Origin: Carboxylicivirga linearis
GTDB taxonomy: Bacteria; Bacteroidota; Bacteroidia; Bacteroidales; Marinilabiliaceae
DNA: 64,000 nucleotides
NCBI RefSeq assembly: GCF_018271995.1
Contig: NZ_JAGUCO010000007.1
Location: 172,765 to 236,764, forward strand
Reading direction: 5' to 3'
Shown: one piece after another, positions 15,704-24,151 of the stretch
Layout of the letters: each line of letters starts with the position of its first letter
How positions within the stretch are numbered: position 1 is the stretch's first letter
Position numbers and translations under genes: made by a program
Notes under the pieces: generated by a model
Told to the model about the DNA's origin: nothing
What the model saw: the letters and a program-made list of their open reading frames with translations, nothing else
Database searches by the model: none

Positions 15704-17575
15704 TTACATTTCTTCAATTTCTTTTAATTCAAGCCATCGCATCTCTTTTTCTTCAATTAAGTCCATGGTTTTGCCTAAGAGTGCTGACTTCTCTACTAAC
15801 TCATCTGATGCTAAGTTGCCAGAGTTTAGCTTGTTTTGTAAGTCTTCTTTCTTTTGTTCCAACTCTTCCAGCTCAGTTTCTAAAGCTTCCAGTTCTCTTT
15901 TTTCTTTAAAGCTAAGTTTTTTGGGCTTTTCTTTAGTTTGTTGTGTAGTAGCTGATGGTTTTGCTTTTTTCTCTGATTTAACTTTTTCGCGTTGTTCTTT
16001 TTTTGTTTTTTCGTTATAATCAGAATAATTACCCGGGAAATCCTTGATTCGTCCTTCTCCCTCAAAGGCAAAAAGGTGGTCGCAAACTTTATCAAGAAAA
16101 TACCTGTCGTGTGATACTATGATTACACAACCCTTGAAGTTTTGCAGATAGTCTTCCAGAACGTTTAAGGTGAATATATCTAAATCGTTGGTTGGCTCAT
16201 CCAGAATTAAGAAGTTAGGATTACGCATTAAAACCGTCATCAGGAAAAGACGTTTTTTCTCACCACCACTTAATTTTTTCACAAACACATGATGCATTTC
16301 GTTAGGGAAGAGGAAGTAACGAAGAAACTGAGGTGCCGACATGCTTTGATCATTTCCCAATGAGATGTCGTCAGCGATTTCAGAAATCACATCAATCACT
16401 TTTTTCTCTTCATTAATCTTAATTCCTTCCTGACGATAGTATCCAAACACAACCGTTTCACCTTTCTCAATCTCTCCTTTATCCGGCTGAAGTGTTTCTG
16501 TTAGAATATTTAAAAATGTTGATTTACCTGTTCCGTTTTTTCCAACAATACCCACTTTTTCGTAGGGAGCAAACTTATAACTAAAGTCTTCAATCAGCTT
16601 TTTATCGTCAAACGACTTTGATATATTATGAAGGTTCACCACTTTTTTACCTAATCGGGCCTGCGTGATTCCAATCTCAAGGTTTTGCTCGTTCAGGTTT
16701 TGAGATGCTTTATCTTTTAATTCATGAAAAGCATCAATACGGTATTTGGCTTTGGTAGCACGTGCCTGTGGCATGCGATTCATCCAATCCTGCTCACGAC
16801 GCAATAAATTCCGTGCTTTTTCTACTTCTGCCTGATGGGTCTCAATTCGTTCCTGACGTTTTTTAAGGAAGTAAGTGTAATTGCCTTCGTACTTGTAAAT
16901 GGTTTCATCGGCCAGTTCGATGATTTCGTTACAAACACGATCGAGAAAATAGCGGTCGTGAGTAACCATTAATAAAGTGGCTTTTGATTTTGATAAGTAT
17001 TGTTCCAGCCAATCAACCATTTCTAAATCAAGGTGGTTAGTTGGCTCATCTAATATTAATAAGTCGGGTTCTGATATTAATATGCTTGCCAGTGCCACCC
17101 TTTTGCGTTGACCACCAGATAACTCTGATACTGGCTGATCGAATTGAGTTATTTTAAGTTGAGATAAAATTTGCTTGATTCGTTGCTCATAGTCCCATGC
17201 CTGCAAAGCATCCATCTTTTCAATCAGTTCGCCCATGGCTTCCTGATCGTTTTTTTCAATGGCTTGCTCATATGCTTTGATGGTTTGAACTACTTCACTT
17301 TCGGTATTGAAAACTTCTTCAATAACGGTGTGTTGCTGATCGAGATAAGGATCCTGACTTAAGTATCCTAAAGTAATACCATTTCGCAGAATAACATTTC
17401 CTTCGTTAGATGGCATTTTACCTGCCAATATATTCAACAGAGTTGTTTTTCCTGCACCATTTCGAGCAATCAAAGCCACCTTCTGACCTTCGGACAGTCC
17501 GATGTTAATGTTATCGAATAAGCAAATGTCGCCCCAATGCTGGGTTATGTTTTCGGCAGATAAGTAATTAATCAT
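15704..17575 (-). CDS. ABC-F family ATPase, Uup-like
   Basis: This soluble ABC-F protein of 623 residues has two ATPase domains and no membrane region. Walker A motifs are RNGAGKTTLL (about residue 38) and GKNGTGKSTFL (about 350). Signature motifs are LSGGQRKRVALA and LSGGEKKRLFLM, with Walker B LLILDEPTNHLDLE and FLILDEPTNDLDIF. A C-terminal Lys/Glu coiled coil (about 545-620) is the Uup-type DNA- or RNA-binding extension. ABC-F proteins act on ribosomes or, for Uup, on replication intermediates. It ends 57 bp before the kinase gene and is separated from the LytTR operon by 260 bp. Confidence 0.88.
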   Translation of the reverse strand: MINYLSAENITQHWGDICLFDNINIGLSEGQKVALIARNGAGKTTLLNILAGKMPSNEGNVILRNGITLGYLSQDPYLDQQHTVIEEVFNTESEVVQTIKAYEQAIEKNDQEAMGELIEKMDALQAWDYEQRIKQILSQLKITQFDQPVSELSGGQRKRVALASILISEPDLLILDEPTNHLDLEMVDWLEQYLSKSKATLLMVTHDRYFLDRVCNEIIELADETIYKYEGNYTYFLKKRQERIETHQAEVEKARNLLRREQDWMNRMPQARATKAKYRIDAFHELKDKASQNLNEQNLEIGITQARLGKKVVNLHNISKSFDDKKLIEDFSYKFAPYEKVGIVGKNGTGKSTFLNILTETLQPDKGEIEKGETVVFGYYRQEGIKINEEKKVIDVISEIADDISLGNDQSMSAPQFLRYFLFPNEMHHVFVKKLSGGEKKRLFLMTVLMRNPNFLILDEPTNDLDIFTLNVLEDYLQNFKGCVIIVSHDRYFLDKVCDHLFAFEGEGRIKDFPGNYSDYNEKTKKEQREKVKSEKKAKPSATTQQTKEKPKKLSFKEKRELEALETELEELEQKKEDLQNKLNSGNLASDELVEKSALLGKTMDLIEEKEMRWLELKEIEEM

Positions 17576-17835
17576 GATCAGCTATTTGTTCTCTCCAAAA
17601 AAACACCATTTTTTTCGTTACGCTTGCTTACAAATAGGTCATTTACAAAAGTAAACTTCCAAATTTATCCGATTCGCAAGCCTCAAAAATGAATCTTTCT
17701 TTATCAGAGAAGATGATTTTTTGAAATCAAAATTTAAGGCTGCAAAGGTAGGTAAATAGTTTATAAGTTATAAGGCAGGGGGCAGTAGTTATTTGTATTT
17801 AGCTATTCGTTGAAATAATCTCTAAAAGTCTGTCA

Positions 17836-18606
17836 TCATCCGTTGAACCAATTTTTAAAGGCCGCTACTTTTTCGCGACTCACAATAATCTCGCGATCAA
17901 AATCAACATCGGGTTTAATCTTCAAACGGCTGTTTGAGTGCACCAATACTTCCTGAATTTTATTGATATTAACAATGAACGATCGGCTGATACGAAAGAA
18001 TTCAGCAGGATTCAACATTTCTTCTAATTCTTCCAGTTTATAATCTATGATGTAACGATTTCCTTTTTCGGTAAGGATAAAGGCGTTGCGTCCTTCTGCA
18101 TAGAAAAGCACTATTTTATTGGTGGTCACCGATTTTATTCTTTCACCCAACTTCACCATAAATCGCTCTTTAAAGGTTTTGCGATAGCTTAGCAATGCTT
18201 CGTTTAATTCTTCCAGCTTTAGTCGCTGGCTGGCTGATGACAAGTTCTGGCGAAGACTTTCCAGTTTCTCAAGGCTGTGAAACAGATCATCGTAATTAAT
18301 GGGCTTCAGTAAATAATCGATGCTATTTACCTTAAAGGCTTGAATGGCATATTCGTTATAGGCTGTTGTGAAAATCACCGGAATATTAACTTGTACCTTA
18401 TTGAAAATTTCGAAGCTTAAACCATCCGATAGATGAATGTCCATAAAGATTAGATCCACATTATTCAACGGATTTTGTAACCATTCAACCGATTTTTGAA
18501 CGGATTCGATGATGCCTTCTATATGAATATTTGCATCGTAGCGCTGCAATAATCTGACAAGAATTTCACTTGCCGGTTTTTCATCTTCTATAATTAATAC
18601 TCTCAT
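17836..18606 (-). CDS. LytTR-family response regulator
   Basis: This 256-residue regulator has an N-terminal receiver domain (MRVLIIEDEKPASE; phosphoacceptor D56 in DLIFMDIHLSDG; conserved Lys near 104 in LLKPINYDDL) and a C-terminal LytTR DNA-binding domain (about 150-250; KSVTTNKIVLFYAEGRNAFI, then EEMLNPAEFFRISRSFIVN). It starts 3 bp after the stop of the degenerate kinase gene and is the last gene of a four-gene operon. LytTR regulators typically pair with LytS-type kinases, two of which are encoded directly upstream. Confidence 0.92.
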   Translation of the reverse strand: MRVLIIEDEKPASEILVRLLQRYDANIHIEGIIESVQKSVEWLQNPLNNVDLIFMDIHLSDGLSFEIFNKVQVNIPVIFTTAYNEYAIQAFKVNSIDYLLKPINYDDLFHSLEKLESLRQNLSSASQRLKLEELNEALLSYRKTFKERFMVKLGERIKSVTTNKIVLFYAEGRNAFILTEKGNRYIIDYKLEELEEMLNPAEFFRISRSFIVNINKIQEVLVHSNSRLKIKPDVDFDREIIVSREKVAAFKNWFNG

Positions 18607-18609
18607 GGT

Positions 18610-19704
18610 TTATTCTTCTTCAATTTCAAAAAGTGGTATGTTGATATTTATTTCTTTGTCTTCTTCAAATATCTCCGGACGTTGTGAACTAAAATAGTCA
18701 TAAGCTTTATTCAGGTGCTTGATGTTCCAGTGGTTCATACTTTCCAGTGTTATTTTAGGGTTATTAGTAGCCTTAAATATAAGATGCTTGTCAACTCCGC
18801 TTAGGTTCACTTCAAGTGGTTGATATTGATTGATAATAGAACGGTTACAAACTTCGGTTAACAAGGTGGAGATGGTACCTGGAACAATTTGTTGGTAGTT
18901 GCATTCATCATCAAGTTTATCGGTAATTCTGATGGCGCCATTATATTTAATGTTCAGGATGTAAATTAAGGAATTGAGATTACTTAATTCCTCAGCTACA
19001 CTAACCAGTTCAATATGTCGGGTATCTAAAATGTATCGATAAATTCCAGACAGATGTTGGATGATACTTTCTGCCATCTTTTTATCCTGTTTCACAATAC
19101 TTATAAGGTTTTCGAGACTATCGTATAATAACTGAGGATTGATTTGCAGTTTGTAGTTTTCGAGATCATGTTCCAGGCTTTTTCTGAGTTCTCTTTCTCT
19201 GATGTAGTTAATTTGTTTATTGGTTTCCAAAAAGGATGTACTTACGTGTATGATGGCATAAACTACTGATACTATTCCGAATACACCGTTAAATACAATT
19301 AATTCTCGTTGAATATCCGTTAACTGTAAAATATAGGTGAAATATAAAAAGACTAATATTGAAATGATTAGTATGGAGATGGTAAGCGATATGAGAGAAA
19401 TAATAATAATTCGAGTAGATGCACCGGAAGCTTTGGAGGTTTCGTTTTGCTCCGATTCATTAGTCGATGCATCCAATATTTTTATGGGGTATTTGTGCAA
19501 GGTGTAATTAAGTACCAGCCTTTGCACTTCCAGTAAAATAAAAGAGAATATAATAGTTACCGCAACTTCATTACTAAAAAAATGACTCCCTAGCTGATTT
19601 AGAGTGTCGAAAACCAGCAGTATTAGAATGTAAACAATTATTCCTGTTGGTATTGGTAACAGAAAGCGAAGCCATTTATTTAAGGTAGTATTGTTTTTCT
19701 TCAT
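18610..19704 (-). CDS. Degenerate LytS-type kinase (pseudo-histidine kinase)
   Basis: This 364-residue membrane protein has about four predicted helices (15-32, 46-65, 98-123, 135-156) and a His_kinase-like cytoplasmic domain. The phosphorylation motif, normally (N/S)PHFLFNTL, reads NPQLLYDSLENL, so the histidine is Gln191. The ATP-binding N-box, normally VENAVKH, reads TEVCNRSII (283-291), and no GLGL-type glycine box is visible. The gene is intact and its spacing is operonic: 47 bp after its intact paralogue and 3 bp before the response regulator. I infer a regulatory partner for heterodimerisation or signal input rather than an active kinase. Confidence 0.8.
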   Translation of the reverse strand: MKKNNTTLNKWLRFLLPIPTGIIVYILILLVFDTLNQLGSHFFSNEVAVTIIFSFILLEVQRLVLNYTLHKYPIKILDASTNESEQNETSKASGASTRIIIISLISLTISILIISILVFLYFTYILQLTDIQRELIVFNGVFGIVSVVYAIIHVSTSFLETNKQINYIRERELRKSLEHDLENYKLQINPQLLYDSLENLISIVKQDKKMAESIIQHLSGIYRYILDTRHIELVSVAEELSNLNSLIYILNIKYNGAIRITDKLDDECNYQQIVPGTISTLLTEVCNRSIINQYQPLEVNLSGVDKHLIFKATNNPKITLESMNHWNIKHLNKAYDYFSSQRPEIFEEDKEININIPLFEIEEE

Positions 19705-19750
19705 CAGGTTGGTCTATTGGTATAAAAATAAGCAATCTTAAATCATTTGG

Positions 19751-20851
19751 CTACGGAAGATTTATAATTAAAGGGAGTTGAACGGTAAATTGTTTGTCTC
19801 TGTCTATTATTAAACCCTGTTTGCTGAAATAAGAGTAACGTTTTTTTATGTTTTCAAGGCCCACCTTATGCGATATATGTTGAAGTGGTTTTTTTACCAG
19901 TTGGTTTTCTACTTCAATAAAACCAGGTTTGCGTTCAAAATTATTACTTATTTTTATTGTGTTGTTCGGGCTCGACTCAATAAGAATATTCAACGGTTTT
20001 TCTTCGTCGAAATGATTGTGCTTAACAGCATTTTCAACCAGTAATTGCAATGTCATTGGGGGGATATAGGTTTTCTTAACTGCTTCGCTAATGTTTATAG
20101 ATAAATGAAGAGCATTTTCGAAACGTATCTGTAACATAAAGTAATAGGCCTCAATAAAATCCAATTCTTCTTTAACGGTTACCAAATCTTTCTGGTGACT
20201 TCTTAAAATATAACTGAACGTTTTGGCAAATCGTCGTACAAAACTTTCGGTGGTGGTAATATCTCGGTGAAGGAGGGAAGCAATGGTGTTAAGCGTATTA
20301 AAAAGATAGTGTGGACTTAACTGACTTTTAAGAATATCGTATTGCAATTTCAGCCTTTCCCGAATCATTTTTTCACTTTCAATATTGGCTTGAATAAAGC
20401 TTGTATACGAGTATTGGTAGAGATTTATAAGTATGTATACAATATTGGATAGAAGAAATAAAATAATGAATTTTAATGTAGCATCGCCGGAATTGCTAAG
20501 AAAAGCTCCCAATGATTGATTAGGGTGTTTGATAGCCACGAAAATCCATAAGCTAATAGCAATCAACACCAGAGCTACCAAAGAGTTAACTATAAAATGA
20601 AAAAAGAATCGCGAAGGGGTACCTTGCGTCCATGGTCGAATACGGTTAAGCCCTTTGGTTACAAATGAAAAGGCTGTAAATACTACCCACGAAGTAATAA
20701 TAAACAACGAAAGTGTATCCATATCACTTCCAAATGAGCTTAAATCACCTTTTTCACTGAAGGTGATATAGCTATAGATCAGCACTCCATAAAGGGTGCT
20801 GACCAAAGCTTGTATAAGCAGTTTTTTTGATGAATAGATAGATCCGGGCAT
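19751..20851 (-). CDS. LytS-type sensor histidine kinase
   Basis: This 366-residue kinase has about four membrane helices (11-30, 48-68, 84-106, 126-146), a short linker and a His_kinase/HATPase region. The motif SQLSPHYLFNTLNTI contains H181. LQLLVENAVKHN holds the N-box (N274), and HKVGLENIKKRY is the glycine box. It has no periplasmic sensor domain of note, so sensing is within the membrane or through a partner. It follows the helical-repeat protein gene by 15 bp and precedes a degenerate paralogue by 46 bp. Confidence 0.88.
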   Translation of the reverse strand: MPGSIYSSKKLLIQALVSTLYGVLIYSYITFSEKGDLSSFGSDMDTLSLFIITSWVVFTAFSFVTKGLNRIRPWTQGTPSRFFFHFIVNSLVALVLIAISLWIFVAIKHPNQSLGAFLSNSGDATLKFIILFLLSNIVYILINLYQYSYTSFIQANIESEKMIRERLKLQYDILKSQLSPHYLFNTLNTIASLLHRDITTTESFVRRFAKTFSYILRSHQKDLVTVKEELDFIEAYYFMLQIRFENALHLSINISEAVKKTYIPPMTLQLLVENAVKHNHFDEEKPLNILIESSPNNTIKISNNFERKPGFIEVENQLVKKPLQHISHKVGLENIKKRYSYFSKQGLIIDRDKQFTVQLPLIINLP

Positions 20852-20866
20852 AAGTATTCCTCTAAT

Positions 20867-22654
20867 TTAACGGATAGTTTTTAAAACTCTGTTCTTTTCG
20901 TATTCCGAATCGAGCTCTTTAGCCATTGATTTGAAGATGTATTGAACAGAAGAATCATTGGTAGGTATCTGAGGACTCATTCTAACCAGTATAGCTGCCT
21001 TTTCAATATCAACATCAATGCGTTGGTTACATTCCATTACTTTAATAAGTAATTTGTTATTTACAACCGGATGATCGATTACCATTCGCAAAATCTCTTC
21101 AATGGTTGAGTTTTGGTCCATTCGTTCAACTACCTGAAAAAACTGATTGTAGTTGTTGTCTGCAAGAGGAAACTGCTGAATAACCTGGCGGAGTACCGCC
21201 CCTGCTCCATGCTGAAAATCCGGAACCAAACGACTGGTTTGTCTCAATAAACGGTACATCGCTTTTTCATTCAGCTTATTTTTATTCAGTAAATCAAGCA
21301 TCACATTGTATATTTCCATTTCACTGTCCATGCTTGCCAAAACTCCAAAATAGGCATCTATCACCTGATCGTCGTTGATAAATAAGCGATTGGCTTTTCT
21401 TAGAATCTGTCCACGTTGGCTATTGGATGAAATATTTTCAGCTGTTCTTAGGTAATTTAACAGAGCTGATTTGTCCGGTTTTTGATTTCCGGTAGATAAG
21501 CCTGTTTCTAACATGGCTGTGGTAATTTCGCCTTTCAATACATAGTAACTGTCAGACATGTCATCCAATGTATTTCTGAATTCAGCCATAACACCATCAT
21601 CTTTTGGTAGGTATGGAATAGCGAATAAAAGTACAGCTCCCTTTTCTCTTTCTGATGAAAAATCAGAAACAACATCCAACATGGCAATCCATGTGTCATT
21701 GGAAAGTGTCTTTTTCTGAATCAGGTCTTTTAATACATTCCCTTTTTCTGAGTTAATTTCCATATCATCAATAATATCGAAATACTCTTTTCTTATAATA
21801 TAGTCATCAGAATATTGTTGGTTGAACAAACGAAGTGTAGAACCTCGTTCAGTATTATATTCGTGTGTTGACACAGCATGTAGTAATGCTGCTGCCTGAC
21901 TATTATTTAGTTTATAATTCTCAAGTATGTATCGTAACAGGGTGCCTTTGGTACTGTTGGATTTAACATCACCAACTTCATCAATTACACGCTGAAGGTC
22001 TCTGTCTTTTATTTTATTATCGAAAATCAGGGTTTTTAAAGCATTGGTTCTTGATTTACCACTACTAATAGTTACCGTCTCCATTGAAAAAAAGGACCAT
22101 TCAGTTCTTGATGTATGAGATGTTGAACCTTCCTCAATAATATCAAAAACAGCATCCAATCCTTGTTGATTATATATTCGTCTTATTCGTGATTCTATAC
22201 CCAAATCACTGTTTTTAACTATCTCAGGAAGTATTTCGGCCAACCATTTTTTACCTTCAGGTTCGAATGCTGTGCTTGATTTTCCAACATAGTACTCGTA
22301 AGTAAGTTTACCTTGTTCATCAGCATGAATAAAAAGACGTCGACTGTTTCCGAAAGATGTTTTATTAATTTCAACAAATCCACCAGCAGAAATAGAATTA
22401 ATCATTTTATCATCATTGGAGACTTCAATAATACCCTGGTATTTTAGGTCGAAGGGCAAGTCGTTGGAAGCAGATGAAATGGTAAGGTTTCCATTTTCAT
22501 ATACAAATACCTTTGTTTTTTTGTTACCCGGTTTTTCATCAGCTTTAACCGTAGCTTCACTAATGCCGCATACGCATATAATAAGCATTAGTACGCTAAC
22601 TATTTTGTTTTGTATAGTAGATGTTCGGTTCATATTATTTGGTTTTGATTTCAC
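20867..22654 (-). CDS. Exported helical-repeat protein heading the LytTR operon
   Basis: This 595-residue protein has an N-terminal signal (about 15-38, ending SEATVKA). A beta-rich region follows (about 45-130; NDLPFDLKYQGIIEVSNDDK), and then about ten alpha-helical repeats of 35-45 residues. Each repeat contains an (S/E)xxKGxxL-like motif, for example NSTKGTLLRYIL, NSEKGNVLKDLI, EREKGAVLLFAI and NSQRGQILRKAN. The repeats resemble HEAT/ARM-type scaffolds; no enzyme motif is visible. I infer a periplasmic protein that informs the kinases encoded directly downstream. The ATG at 22633 is an alternative start. The exact family is not recognised. Confidence 0.65.
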   Translation of the reverse strand: MKSKPNNMNRTSTIQNKIVSVLMLIICVCGISEATVKADEKPGNKKTKVFVYENGNLTISSASNDLPFDLKYQGIIEVSNDDKMINSISAGGFVEINKTSFGNSRRLFIHADEQGKLTYEYYVGKSSTAFEPEGKKWLAEILPEIVKNSDLGIESRIRRIYNQQGLDAVFDIIEEGSTSHTSRTEWSFFSMETVTISSGKSRTNALKTLIFDNKIKDRDLQRVIDEVGDVKSNSTKGTLLRYILENYKLNNSQAAALLHAVSTHEYNTERGSTLRLFNQQYSDDYIIRKEYFDIIDDMEINSEKGNVLKDLIQKKTLSNDTWIAMLDVVSDFSSEREKGAVLLFAIPYLPKDDGVMAEFRNTLDDMSDSYYVLKGEITTAMLETGLSTGNQKPDKSALLNYLRTAENISSNSQRGQILRKANRLFINDDQVIDAYFGVLASMDSEMEIYNVMLDLLNKNKLNEKAMYRLLRQTSRLVPDFQHGAGAVLRQVIQQFPLADNNYNQFFQVVERMDQNSTIEEILRMVIDHPVVNNKLLIKVMECNQRIDVDIEKAAILVRMSPQIPTNDSSVQYIFKSMAKELDSEYEKNRVLKTIR

Positions 22655-22885
22655 TTTATCAATTTTTGATAAAGCAATAATAATATGAATGGGATCCTAA
22701 AAAAAGTGCAATGAAGTGAATTGTTGATTTTATGTAGTCAATTGCAAAAAAAGGTATGAATTGATGTTTTATCTGTTTTAAGAAACGAAATAAATGCTAT
22801 AAATGATGCCTTGAAACAGTTGGTTTTACGGGTTTTGAGTGTGGTTTTGAAGTAATTGTAATTAATTGATATTCAGGAGTACTTA

Positions 22886-22985
22886 AAAGGGGTTTAAAAC
22901 GTGCTTACGTTTTTTAAAATCGTCACTATGTTTTGCGTAAAACGTAAGCATGTTTTAACAGAAACATAAGCATGATTTTTTCTTT
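22886..22985. repeat. Short periodic array of about 21-22 bp units (array C)
   Basis: Units start at about 22886, 22907 (ACGTTTTTTAAAAT), 22928 (ATGTTTTGCGTAAAACG), 22950 (ATGTTTTAACAGAAACA) and 22972 (ATGATTTTTT), with spacings of 21, 21, 22 and 22. Within it GCTTACGTTTT (22903-22913) and AAAACGTAAGC (22939-22949) form a perfect inverted repeat. It fills the gap between two minus-strand genes; the rest of the 355-bp gap (22655-22885) shows nothing further. Confidence 0.6.
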
Positions 22986-23009
22986 TCTGGTCTTCAGCTA
23001 TGCATCATG

Positions 23010-23735
23010 TTAGTTTTCTTCCTTTTCAAACTCAAATTTAAATTTTGCATTGGGGTATTCTTGATAAATGCTATTCTGAGTAAATTCCTCAATGGATTTA
23101 ACCTGTTCAATTAAATGTTGTGATGGTGTTCCGCCAAAACGAGAGATGTTAATAATAAATTCGAATTGTAGTTTATTGTGTTTCTTAACGTTATTTGCTG
23201 TATCAAAAATAAGGCGTTGGATATCGTAAATTAATCTCTCTTCATCCATGTGACCAATGAAAAAAACAATGCTTTTGCCACCTTTTATTTCCTTGTCGGT
23301 TTCCATGGCATTGCATGAACTTTCTTCTTTTTCAGGAGTGATAACCTGATAAAAAATATTCTCTTCAATATTGCTAAACTGAAGAGATTCAATAGGAGCA
23401 AATGTTTCTTTATTAATAACCTGATAAAAAACCATTCCTTTTTCTATTTCGCAATGATAACCTTTGTATAATATGTAAGTCAGTTTCTTACCTTTAACAT
23501 CCATTGTAGCAATATCCGTCATCACAAAGGCTTGCGATTGAGGAGTATCTTCAAGGGCGATATTTACAAACTCATTACTAAACGAAACCATTTGAACTTC
23601 CTTAGTATTATTATCGCTTGTTTTGAAATACATGTAATTGGGACTTTTTGCCAATTTATCAATGTTCGATAATAAAACATTATTAGTTTCTTTTATTAGA
23701 GAAAGTAAAGAAATTGCTGCCTTTAAATATTCCAT
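23010..23735 (-). CDS. Hypothetical cytosolic protein
   Basis: This 241-residue protein is not recognised. It has no signal peptide or strong membrane helix (the N-terminus YLKAAISLLSLIKE is amphipathic). It reads as a mixed alpha/beta fold with a Glu/Lys-rich C-terminus (KFKFEFEKEEN). A segment GKSIVFFIGHMDEERLIYDI near 160 may be a core strand-helix unit. It appears monocistronic, with 415 bp of AT-rich sequence upstream and periodic array C downstream. No function is inferred. Confidence 0.55.
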   Translation of the reverse strand: MEYLKAAISLLSLIKETNNVLLSNIDKLAKSPNYMYFKTSDNNTKEVQMVSFSNEFVNIALEDTPQSQAFVMTDIATMDVKGKKLTYILYKGYHCEIEKGMVFYQVINKETFAPIESLQFSNIEENIFYQVITPEKEESSCNAMETDKEIKGGKSIVFFIGHMDEERLIYDIQRLIFDTANNVKKHNKLQFEFIINISRFGGTPSQHLIEQVKSIEEFTQNSIYQEYPNAKFKFEFEKEEN

Positions 23736-24151
23736 AGTGTAAAAATTATTGCCTTTTCAGGTTCAAAAGTAAATAATTATTGGCTTAAGACAATTGATAT
23801 GTAATTAAAATTAAACACTAAATATCAAATTGAAATTGCTACTGGTAATTTATAAAGATATAGTATTCGAATAAAGATAGTGTCTAAACTAATTTTAAAG
23901 AAAAAATTTAAAAATATTTCTTCTAATTATATGCCAATGTTTATAGGGGATAGAGAACTGTGGGAAAAAACATTACACATTTGTGCTAGTATAATAATCA
24001 TACGTGTTATAACAAAACCTGCCTTTTCTGATAGATTTGATCAGTAATCGTTAACCTAAGAATTCAATTTTATTACATGTAATGTCAAGCAATATGATGT
24101 GATCATTAATAAAAAATGAATTCTTTAAAAAAATCTATTAATTAAATTCTA
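23736..24151. other. AT-rich divergent promoter region
   Basis: The gap separates two divergent genes and should hold both promoters. CACATTTG near 23975 resembles a -7 box for the plus-strand gene with one mismatch. I see no RNA gene or coding frame. Confidence 0.4.
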
